From Rhizobium leguminosarum bv. trifolii WSM1325 (GTDB lineage: Bacteria; Pseudomonadota; Alphaproteobacteria; Rhizobiales; Rhizobiaceae), in the NCBI GenBank assembly GCA_000023185.1, contig CP001625.1, positions 186,001 to 250,000 of the forward strand: 64,000 bases of DNA, read 5' to 3'. The notes beneath the pieces were generated by a model, which did not search any database, was not told the DNA's origin, and was given only the letters and a program-made list of their open reading frames with translations. Shown here in pieces: positions 1 to 7,130 of this stretch. Position 1 is the first letter of the stretch. Each line of letters opens with the position of its first letter. A program made the position numbers and the translations under genes.

Positions 1-949
1 AGACGGTCAGGAAGTATGGGGCGTATTTCATCGTCCGGATGAGATCGAGTTCGTGACGGACGATCTTGAGAACCTCCGGCGGCAGCCCTTCCGGATAGCG
101 GTTGGGCACGCACTCCCAGACATAGTGCTCGAGGGATTCCTGCGGGGTCTTGTCCGGGAGGATCGCCTCCTCGGGATACTGGTAGGTCAGTTCCTCCAGC
201 GAGAACCTGCAGCGGTCGACGATCTCCATCGTCCGGGCCAGCGCCTCGGGGTAGCGCGGGAACAGGCGCTCCATCTCCTCCGGCGGCTTTAGATATCTGT
301 CCGCGTGGCGCTCGCGCTTGAAGCCGACGTCGTCGATGGTGGTATTGTTTCGAATGCAGGTGACGACGTCCTGAAGCTGCCGCCTGGAAGGATCGTGGAA
401 GAGGACGTCGTTGGTGACGACTGTTCGCACGCGGTGCCTCATCGCCATGTTCGACAATTCGTGCAGCCTCAACTGGTCGTTCGGACGCCGCCGGAGGCAA
501 AGCGAGACATATGCTCGGTCCTCGAATATCTCGGCCATCTTGCGAAGTTGGACGGCGCAGGTCTCGTCAGCTAGGTCGGGCACAAGGATTGCAAGCAGCC
601 CCTCGGAGTAGAGAGCGACATCGTCGAGGTTCAAGATGCAGTTCGCCTTGCCGCCCCTGCCCTTGCCAAGCGTGAGGAGCCGGGTGAGCCGCGAATAGGC
701 GCCGCGGTCCGTGGGATAAAGGAGAATCGACATGCCCTCCTGCAGATCCAGCCGACACCCAACAACGAGACGGACGCCTGTCGCGCGCGACGCCTCGAGC
801 GCCCGGACGACCCCTGCCAGGCTGTTGCGATCGACAACGCCGAGAGCCTCGATGGCCAGTTCCCTGGCGGTAGAAAAGAGCTCGTCGGCGGAGGACGCGC
901 CACGAAGGAAGCTGAAATGCGTCGTGACCTGGAGCTCGGCGTATCTCAT
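1..949 (-). CDS. dnaE2: Error-prone DNA polymerase DnaE2 (ImuC), N-terminal part
   Basis: Alpha-subunit-like C-family polymerase that performs SOS-induced mutagenic translesion synthesis with ImuA and ImuB. The minus strand reads open from ATG at 949 to the left edge, giving about 316 residues of a protein that is normally over 1000. It begins MRYAELQVTTHFSFLRGAS, the usual start of the PHP domain (HFSFLRGAS), followed by the ALGVVDRNSLAGVVRA block typical of DnaE-type PHP domains. The start overlaps the imuB stop by four bases (ATGA), so the genes are translationally coupled. The catalytic palm lies outside the window. Family assignment is secure; whether the full gene is intact cannot be seen. 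Confidence 0.93.
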   Translation of the reverse strand, partial: MRYAELQVTTHFSFLRGASSADELFSTARELAIEALGVVDRNSLAGVVRALEASRATGVRLVVGCRLDLQEGMSILLYPTDRGAYSRLTRLLTLGKGRGGKANCILNLDDVALYSEGLLAILVPDLADETCAVQLRKMAEIFEDRAYVSLCLRRRPNDQLRLHELSNMAMRHRVRTVVTNDVLFHDPSRRQLQDVVTCIRNNTTIDDVGFKRERHADRYLKPPEEMERLFPRYPEALARTMEIVDRCRFSLEELTYQYPEEAILPDKTPQESLEHYVWECVPNRYPEGLPPEVLKIVRHELDLIRTMKYAPYFLTV

Positions 950-2457
950 CCGAATATCCCGTGTATGAACCACTTGTGGGAACCTGTTTCGGGATCGATG
1001 CCGTCGCCGGAGCGAAAGATCCAGTATCGTTCCCCGCTCTCGTTTTCGATGACGAAGTAGTCGCGCACAGCCTCGAATTCGCTGTCGCGCTTCCACCATT
1101 CGCCGAAGACCCGTTCCGGACCGTCCGCACGCTTGACGCGATGACGCTTACCGCGCCAGGTGATGCTGGCCGGCGGATGATCCGGCAGCAGGGCTATCGC
1201 CTCGATCCGATCCGGACGCGCAAACAGCCGCACCGGCCGTCGCCAATGGTGGACCCAATCTTCCGTCGCGTCCTCGCCGACCGCGGCGATACGCTGGACG
1301 CTGCGCTCCGGGACGTCGGAGGCGACCGGCGCGACCCGGTAGACGCGCTGGCCTCGGTTGCCGAGGACGTCGATCAGCGGTGTGATGTCGGCATCCTCGT
1401 CGTCGACAAGCGAGGACGCCTTCTGCTTCTCTTCAAGCGGTTCCGACATCACGGCGACGAGGGTCAGCCTTTCGATCCCGAAACCCGGCTCGATCGTCTG
1501 CGTCCGGTCGCGGAACAGTTTCGTCAACCAGGCGATGTCTCGCACCGGCTTGGCGGTTCCCGCTCTGATCGCCTGCCTGGTCCCATCGACCTTGTCGACG
1601 ATAAGATCGGTCCGGCGGACGCCAAGACCCTTCCGTTGGAGTTCAGCGACGAGCTGAACAATCAGCCGGCCGACATACTTGTCGATCGTTTCCGCTGCAC
1701 CGATCGGTTCGGCGAACGATCGAACGACCTCGACGAGTTCTGGGCTACGGATCGGATCTATTGGTTCGCGGACGCGACCGAACATCTGGTCGAGACGCCG
1801 TCCAATCTCCGGGCCGAAGCGAAGCGCCAAGGGAGCGCGCGGCGTCGCCGAGAGCTCGCCGATAGTCCGGAAGCCGAGCATGCGCAGATCGCCCACGATC
1901 TTCTCGGGTAGCCGCAGCAGAGAGATCGGAAGTCGCTCGACCGCCCGGATGGTCTCTCCACTCGGGACGATGACAGTTTCGCGATTGATGGCGCGGGCAC
2001 ATGCGTGAGCCGCGCCCCATGTGTCCGCAATGGCGACCCGTGCCGTCAGGCCCTTGGCGCGAAACCGATTGGCGATGCTCGTCAACATGCGCTCCTCGCC
2101 GCCCTGCAGATGGTCGGCGCCCTCCGTATCGATGACCATGCCGTCCAGCGCATCGACGGCGACGATCGGCGAATACTGCGTCAGCGCCCACATGGTGACG
2201 CGCTCGAGCGCCACGGCATCGGCGGCCGGATCGGCGTCGATCATCCGCAGGCCCTGGAGGATCGCCTGCGCCCTGGCGGCCGGCATGCCGACGTGGAGTC
2301 CGGCCTTCCTGGCCGCGGCGTCGGCGGCCGAGACCCAGCGCTTGGATCCGCTCTTCGAAATGACGGCGATCGGCTGCTCAACGGGAATGGCTGGATCGGC
2401 CCGCCTGATCCTGTCGGTCGACAGATCGGGAAAAAATATCGATACGACCCTTGGCAT
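946..2457 (-). CDS. imuB: ImuB, Y-family polymerase-like protein
   Basis: 503-residue Y-family-like protein that acts as the hub of the mutasome, linking DnaE2 and ImuA to the beta clamp; family members lack polymerase activity. The N-terminus MPRVVSIFFPDLSTDRIRR and the WALTQYSPIVAVDALDGMV segment match the family. The usual Y-family acidic pair is not conserved (FPDLSTD and VDALDGM instead), as expected for ImuB. The C-terminal RYWIFRSGDG region is also typical. It overlaps imuA upstream by 80 bases and dnaE2 downstream by 4, so all three form one operon. Identification rests on sequence pattern and gene order. Confidence 0.93.
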   Translation of the reverse strand: MPRVVSIFFPDLSTDRIRRADPAIPVEQPIAVISKSGSKRWVSAADAAARKAGLHVGMPAARAQAILQGLRMIDADPAADAVALERVTMWALTQYSPIVAVDALDGMVIDTEGADHLQGGEERMLTSIANRFRAKGLTARVAIADTWGAAHACARAINRETVIVPSGETIRAVERLPISLLRLPEKIVGDLRMLGFRTIGELSATPRAPLALRFGPEIGRRLDQMFGRVREPIDPIRSPELVEVVRSFAEPIGAAETIDKYVGRLIVQLVAELQRKGLGVRRTDLIVDKVDGTRQAIRAGTAKPVRDIAWLTKLFRDRTQTIEPGFGIERLTLVAVMSEPLEEKQKASSLVDDEDADITPLIDVLGNRGQRVYRVAPVASDVPERSVQRIAAVGEDATEDWVHHWRRPVRLFARPDRIEAIALLPDHPPASITWRGKRHRVKRADGPERVFGEWWKRDSEFEAVRDYFVIENESGERYWIFRSGDGIDPETGSHKWFIHGIFG

Positions 2458-3136
2458 CGCAGGCTCCTACTTCGAACTCGGCACACTCACCCGCTTTCAC
2501 CCTCATCAGTTCCAAAAACCACCTCGCCCGCCCGACGCCTGGAACCGGCAGCTCCTCACTCGGAATGACGCTCACCCTCCAGCGCGTGGTCGCGGCCGTC
2601 GGCTGCCCGAAGTCGCTGGCCTCGGTCTGCCGTCGCCACCGCCGCACCGCGAGCGCCATCGTGCCGGTCTTCTCGGCGGCAAGTTGCAGCCGGCGCGACG
2701 CCGCCATCGGCAGGCGGACGATCTCGCCAATCACCGCGCCGAGCCCGCCGTACGAGAGGCCCGCCTCCATGTTGGCAAGGACGTCCTCTTCCTTGTCGGA
2801 CTCGACGAAGACCACCCGGTTCGGATGCAGCCCCGCCTGCGCCAGGGCCGGGAAGAACAGATCGGGACGTGTCAGGCACCAGACGATCTTGCCTTTCGTA
2901 CGCGCGGCAATGCCGGCCACGAACAGGGCGGCGGCCGCGCCATCGACGGTGCCGGCCCCGCCGCCAGCGCATTCGTGCAGCGCCCCATGGGCCAATCCGC
3001 CGCCCGGAAGCCGCCCGTCGATCTGGGCCACGCCGAAAGGCAAAACGCCTCGCCTGCGCCGACTGGCGCTTTCCAGGTGCGCTATCTGCTCGCGCAGACC
3101 GTCGAGGATAGCGATTGGGGCGACGGCTGAGTTCAT
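2378..3136 (-). CDS. imuA: ImuA, RecA-like mutagenesis accessory protein
   Basis: RecA/SulA-related accessory protein of the ImuA-ImuB-DnaE2 damage-tolerance system, 252 residues from the chosen start. The reading frame is open to 3202, but ATG at 3136 is preferred: it has a good Shine-Dalgarno (AAAGGAG) just upstream, and a longer protein would start inside the LexA box at 3184-3198. The family-typical opening ILDGLREQIAHLE is followed by LPGGGLAHGALHE and by WCLTRPDLFFPALAQAGL. The C-terminus overlaps imuB by 80 bases in another frame, which is unusually long and suggests coupled translation. Expected to be LexA-repressed and DNA-damage induced. Confidence 0.92.
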   Translation of the reverse strand: MNSAVAPIAILDGLREQIAHLESASRRRRGVLPFGVAQIDGRLPGGGLAHGALHECAGGGAGTVDGAAAALFVAGIAARTKGKIVWCLTRPDLFFPALAQAGLHPNRVVFVESDKEEDVLANMEAGLSYGGLGAVIGEIVRLPMAASRRLQLAAEKTGTMALAVRRWRRQTEASDFGQPTAATTRWRVSVIPSEELPVPGVGRARWFLELMRVKAGECAEFEVGACDAKGRIDIFSRSVDRQDQAGRSSHSR

Positions 3137-3183
3137 GATCTCCTTTAACGGCAACCCGTTTTCAGCTTGAGTAACAGCAATAT

Positions 3184-3198
3184 GTTCTGTATCTGTTC
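3184..3198 (-). promoter_or_regulatory. LexA (SOS) box of the imuA-imuB-dnaE2 operon
   Basis: GTTC-TGTATCT-GTTC is an exact copy of the alphaproteobacterial LexA direct repeat GTTC-N7-GTTC. It lies 48 bases upstream of the imuA start at 3136, where an operator overlapping the promoter is expected. Function is inferred from the known motif and position. Confidence 0.88.
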
Positions 3199-3325
3199 TC
3201 AAGACGTAAATGAGTCAACGCGCATATGACGCGCTAAAGTTGAGCACGAGTGCGACGCAGAAAAATCGACAGCGGATTCAATCGGATGATGAGGAAGGAA
3301 TATTTTCGGAGGCGCCGAACGCCGC

Positions 3326-3490
3326 TTGTGGACGATGGAGTTCAGGCCAGACATTGCGCCATATCACGACCGGCAAACTGTTATTCTCGAACGGGACGCC
3401 TGGGCCGATTGGCTCGATCCGGCCTTCTCGGCCAAGTCGCTGATCGAGCCCTGCCGCCCGGCCCGCTCTCCATCGAACAAGTCGGCTGAG
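3326..3490 (+). pseudogene. Fragment of an SRAP (YedK/HMCES-type) abasic-site protein
   Basis: A short stretch in the plus-strand frame (about 3350-3490) reads HDRQTVILERDAWADWLDP, followed by a leucine/arginine-rich segment. This matches the C-terminal part of SRAP proteins (consensus around H.RMP.IL....W..WLDP), which crosslink to abasic sites in single-stranded DNA. The catalytic N-terminus with Cys2 is absent, so this is a remnant. The frame runs on without a stop into the dehydrogenase at 4091, but that continuity is accidental because a separate membrane-protein gene lies between in another frame. The rest of 3203-3653 shows no gene. Confidence 0.55.
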
Positions 3491-3653
3491 CTGCAACCCG
3501 GCTGGCTAAGGAGCACTTTCTTCTTCGCTCTCTGCTGGGGCCGACCATGCTCTTTCAGGCGGGCAGTTCGTGCAGCACGCACCGTAACGGAACCATATGC
3601 TCTCGCCGCGGGTTGGATAGGCATCTCCCAGCTCTCAGTTTCACGGAGCATCC

Positions 3654-4091
3654 ATGGCTATATCTTCTACAAGCAATCGAGACTCGGCCGCCTATCCGCT
3701 TCAGTCGCTCTTTGTCCCGTTTCCCTTCGTCTGCTTCACGCTCGCGCTTGCGACCGATATCGCTTTCTGGCAGACCGGCAATCTGATGTGGCAGAATTTC
3801 TCTGCATGGTTGCTGTTCGCTGGGCTTATGTTGGGCTCGCTTGCGATTCTGGCCGGATTGATGGATCTGATGCGTCGCCGCACGCGCCCTTTACGGCCGC
3901 CGTTCCTGTCCGCCCTCCTCTATCTAATCATACTGAGCCTCGCCTTTGCCAACAACCTTATCCATGCCGGCGATGGATGGACGGCCGTCGTCCCATACGG
4001 ACTGATGCTTTCGGCCGTCACCTTTGTCTTGTGCCTGGTGGCCGCGGCAATTTCCGCCCGCAAATATGCCAGACTGGCCTGGAGGATATGA
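3654..4091 (+). CDS. DUF2231-like four-helix membrane protein
   Basis: 145-residue integral membrane protein. Hydrophobic segments lie near residues 18-40, 48-70, 83-100 and 110-135, separated by short basic loops (DLMRRRTRPLRPP). It resembles the DUF2231 family, often found beside sorbosone/PQQ-type dehydrogenases in rhizobia. Its stop overlaps the first bases of the next gene (GGAGGATATGATG), so the two are cotranscribed and probably translationally coupled. A role in anchoring or electron transfer for the dehydrogenase is plausible but unproven. No heme- or quinone-binding motif is obvious. Confidence 0.75.
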   Translation: MAISSTSNRDSAAYPLQSLFVPFPFVCFTLALATDIAFWQTGNLMWQNFSAWLLFAGLMLGSLAILAGLMDLMRRRTRPLRPPFLSALLYLIILSLAFANNLIHAGDGWTAVVPYGLMLSAVTFVLCLVAAAISARKYARLAWRI

Positions 4092-5668
4092 TGAAGAAGT
4101 CCCAGATTCTCGGCGCTTCGGTTCTGTCGATATCTGTCGGCGTCGGTCTTGCGGCTTACGCCCAGAGCGGAGATTTTGACATCTCTCAGCAGATCGGACC
4201 GAACCCCGTGCTCCCAGATCCAGCCCCTTCCCTGCTGCCTGATCTGAAGGTAGCGGAGGTCGTTGGCTGGAAGGATGGTGAGACGCCGGCCGCACCGAAC
4301 GGTTTGACGGTCACTGCTTATGCCAAGGACCTCGCCAATCCAAGGACAGTCCACACCTTGCCGAACGGCGACGTACTGGTAGTTCAGGCGCGTGGCCCGT
4401 CAGGCGAACCGGCCTCCCGGCCGAAGGATTTGATCAGAGGCTGGATCATGTCCATCGCTCATGGCGACGGCGGCGAGCAGAAGGAAAGCAACATCATCAC
4501 ACTGCTGCGTGACGCCAACCGCGACGGCAAGGTGGATGAGAGGCACGATCTGCTGAAGAAACTCGATTCGCCGTTCGGCGTCGCCTGGGTCGACAACACG
4601 CTCTATGTCGCCTCGACGTCCGCCATTCTCGCCTACCCCTATGAACTTGGGCAGAATGAAATCACCGCCCAACCGAAAACCATCACGCCCCTGCCCGGTG
4701 GTCCGATCAATCATCATTGGACCAAGGATCTGGCGCTCAGCCCCGATGGGCAGATGCTCTACGTTTCGGTCGGCTCGAATTCCAATATCGTCGAGAATGG
4801 GCTTGAAGCAGAAAAGGGCCGTGCGGCGATCTGGCAGGTCGACCGGCGCACCGGCGCGGCGCGCGTCTTCGCCTCAGGTCTGCGCAATCCGAACGGCCTC
4901 GCCTTCAACCCTGAGACAGGTTCGCTCTGGACGGTCGTCAATGAGCGCGACGAACTCGGTCCGAACCTCGTTCCCGATTACATGACCTCGGTTAAGGAAG
5001 GCGGCTTCTACGGCTGGCCCTGGAGCTATTACGGCAACCATGTCGATGCGCGCGTGCATCCGCCGCGTCCGGACATGGTCGAAAGGGCGACGCCACCGGA
5101 TTATGCCCTGTCGAGCCATGTCGCGGCCCTTGGATTGGCCTTCTCGATGAATTCAGCGCTGCCGGCCGCCTACGCCAATGGCGCCTTCATCGGAGAGCAC
5201 GGCAGCTGGAACCGGGACAGCTTCAATGGCTACAAGGTGGTGTACGTACCATTCGAGGCCGGGAAGCCATCCGGCAAGGCGCAGGACGTCGTCACGGGCT
5301 TTATCCAGGACGACCAAGCGAAGGGACGGCCGGTCGGAGTCGGGATCGACGGGACGGGAGCTCTGCTCGTCGCAGATGACGCCGGCAACACCGTCTGGCG
5401 CGTTGCTTCGTCCGACGGCAAGATTACGCCGCAGCCCATCGGCACGGACCAGGTTTCGGCAAATCGGCAAGTCTCGACTGATGCGACGGCGGGCGGGACC
5501 GCCGATATGAATCCTGGCATCGGAACCGAAAGGACGGGTTCGACCCCTCAATCGCAGATGCCGGCAGCCCCGGCAGATGAACGCCCGACCGACCAGAAAC
5601 CCCTTCCCGGACAAGCGGATAAATCCCAGCCTGCGCAAATGCAGATCGCCCCTGCAGGTGGTCCATGA
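4091..5668 (+). CDS. Periplasmic sorbosone dehydrogenase-family (PQQ-type beta-propeller) protein
   Basis: 525-residue exported protein of the sorbosone dehydrogenase/soluble glucose dehydrogenase beta-propeller family, which typically oxidises aldoses or aldehydes with PQQ. A signal peptide is visible (KKSQILGASVLSISVGVGLAAYAQS). Propeller motifs include PRTVHTLPNGDVLVV, LALSPDGQMLYVSVGSNSN, GLRNPNGLAFNPETGSLW, VNERDELGPNLVPDY and GEHGSWNRDSFNGYKVVYV. The last ~90 residues are low complexity, rich in Pro, Gln and Ala. ATG 4091 is preferred over 4088 because it sits five bases from GGAGG. Substrate is unknown; no PQQ synthesis genes are in the window. Confidence 0.85.
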   Translation: MKKSQILGASVLSISVGVGLAAYAQSGDFDISQQIGPNPVLPDPAPSLLPDLKVAEVVGWKDGETPAAPNGLTVTAYAKDLANPRTVHTLPNGDVLVVQARGPSGEPASRPKDLIRGWIMSIAHGDGGEQKESNIITLLRDANRDGKVDERHDLLKKLDSPFGVAWVDNTLYVASTSAILAYPYELGQNEITAQPKTITPLPGGPINHHWTKDLALSPDGQMLYVSVGSNSNIVENGLEAEKGRAAIWQVDRRTGAARVFASGLRNPNGLAFNPETGSLWTVVNERDELGPNLVPDYMTSVKEGGFYGWPWSYYGNHVDARVHPPRPDMVERATPPDYALSSHVAALGLAFSMNSALPAAYANGAFIGEHGSWNRDSFNGYKVVYVPFEAGKPSGKAQDVVTGFIQDDQAKGRPVGVGIDGTGALLVADDAGNTVWRVASSDGKITPQPIGTDQVSANRQVSTDATAGGTADMNPGIGTERTGSTPQSQMPAAPADERPTDQKPLPGQADKSQPAQMQIAPAGGP

Positions 5669-5898
5669 AGAGATTTTGTCGGGTTTAAATCACTTCTCGC
5701 CATGTTTTCGTGGTGACTGGCCGACATCAAGAAATTTCCTGAGGTCACCATCGCGCAGTGGCCATTTCCGCGCGCTTTTCTATCGGCGATCGTTAGCCGC
5801 CGCATGTTCAACATGGGGCGAAGGCGCATTTAAGTGAGGGGTTCACGGCAAATGAGATGCAAACTTAGATCGGCTTCCAACGCGGGACTTCAACGAAA

Positions 5899-7065
5899 AT
5901 GGTTGCGATGCAAGCACCAAACATACCACGCCGAATAGTTGTCATCAGCGACTTCCAGAACGGCGATTGGCGCGACGCCCAATTCAAGACGATAGCCTGG
6001 TTTCGGCAGCAATGGTTGTCGGGAAATCGCGGGCCTCTCCCAGAGATGACCGTCACCCCGAGACAGAACGTCGAGGTCGTGGGGGGCTACATCGAGCGGC
6101 TCCCTCTTGCAGCTCTCAAAGGAGGCCTTGCCGACCGCGCCGAAATTTGGACCCACAGCCGAGGTGCATCGCCAAAGATGCATCGGCCCGATGGCAGTCC
6201 GTTCTTGACGCGCCGGTCGTTCCAGATGAATGGGCCTGAAGCGCCATTCGCATCAAATGATATGCTGGGCCATATCGAGGCTTTCGGACCACCGTCAATC
6301 TTGTGCGTATGGGGCCTTGGCGTTAGCGAAGACATATTGCTGGCCTGCCCCGACAGTTTCAAAATTTACAATTCGATCGACGCACCGGCGTTGCGCGTGC
6401 CATCTGAGGTGAGCCGCCATTTCGACCTTATTCTCACCGGCGCCGCCTGGCAGTCGGAAGCAGTGCGCGTTTTATATCCCGACAAGCGCGTCGCCGTTAT
6501 GCCGATTGGACCGGAGTTTGCTTCTGAGGTAACGTTCAGGCCTCTGGGTCTGGAAAAGATCTATGACGTGATCTACGTCGCTGCTGCTCAGGCTTACAAG
6601 CGGCATGACATTCTGTTCAACGCGCTGAGCCAACTGCCCCGTTCGCTGCGTGCATTGTGCGTCTGCGGCTATGGCGAGATGATGGAAGCGCTACGCCGGC
6701 ACGCAGGAGAACTCAACATCGACGTCGATTTCATCGATCCGCCCGGTGTACCATTTGCCGAAGTGAACAGGCTTATGAACCAGGCCCGGATCGGCGTCGT
6801 TTGCGGCGTCGATGATGGCGCACCGGCCATTTTGACGGAGTATATGCTGGCTGGAATACCCGTTCTTGCAAACAGTGAGCTGAGGTGCGGACTGCAATAC
6901 ATCACGCCGAAGACGGGGCGCGCTGCCTCGGCCGATGAATTTCACGCGGGTATCCGCGACATGCTTGGAGGGCTGCAAAGCTTCGATCCACGTCAGGTCG
7001 TCTTGGATAACTGGACATGGCCGCATAGCCTCAGGACGCTCAAGAGCCTTATCGAGATAACTTAG
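5899..7065 (+). CDS. Glycosyltransferase, GT-B fold (family 1/4-like)
   Basis: 388-residue cytoplasmic glycosyltransferase. The N-terminus IPRRIVVISDFQNGDW is the first Rossmann strand. The C-terminal half has the nucleotide-sugar domain pattern: YDVIYVAAAQAYKRHD, ALCVCGYGEMMEAL, then GAPAILTEYMLAGIPVLAN with the E-x7-G type donor-site loop. No signal peptide. It is the first gene of a four-gene glycan cluster, 65 bases ahead of the next. Ribosome binding site is weak. Donor and acceptor are unknown; its neighbours suggest a surface glycan that may contain galactofuranose. Confidence 0.82.
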   Translation: MVAMQAPNIPRRIVVISDFQNGDWRDAQFKTIAWFRQQWLSGNRGPLPEMTVTPRQNVEVVGGYIERLPLAALKGGLADRAEIWTHSRGASPKMHRPDGSPFLTRRSFQMNGPEAPFASNDMLGHIEAFGPPSILCVWGLGVSEDILLACPDSFKIYNSIDAPALRVPSEVSRHFDLILTGAAWQSEAVRVLYPDKRVAVMPIGPEFASEVTFRPLGLEKIYDVIYVAAAQAYKRHDILFNALSQLPRSLRALCVCGYGEMMEALRRHAGELNIDVDFIDPPGVPFAEVNRLMNQARIGVVCGVDDGAPAILTEYMLAGIPVLANSELRCGLQYITPKTGRAASADEFHAGIRDMLGGLQSFDPRQVVLDNWTWPHSLRTLKSLIEIT

Positions 7066-7130
7066 CCAAATTGATTGGAACATTCGCCGCAATCGCAGGT
7101 TCGGGGGCCATCGTGGTTGCGAGGTGTTTG

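Noticed and set aside
961..1911. 316-residue plus-strand frame opposite imuB
   Set aside because: Antisense shadow of a clear imuB gene; no family pattern or ribosome site.
3326..5668. One 780-residue open frame spanning SRAP fragment and dehydrogenase
   Set aside because: The part before 4088 has poor composition and overlaps a clear membrane-protein gene in another frame; the dehydrogenase has its own ribosome site and signal peptide at 4091.
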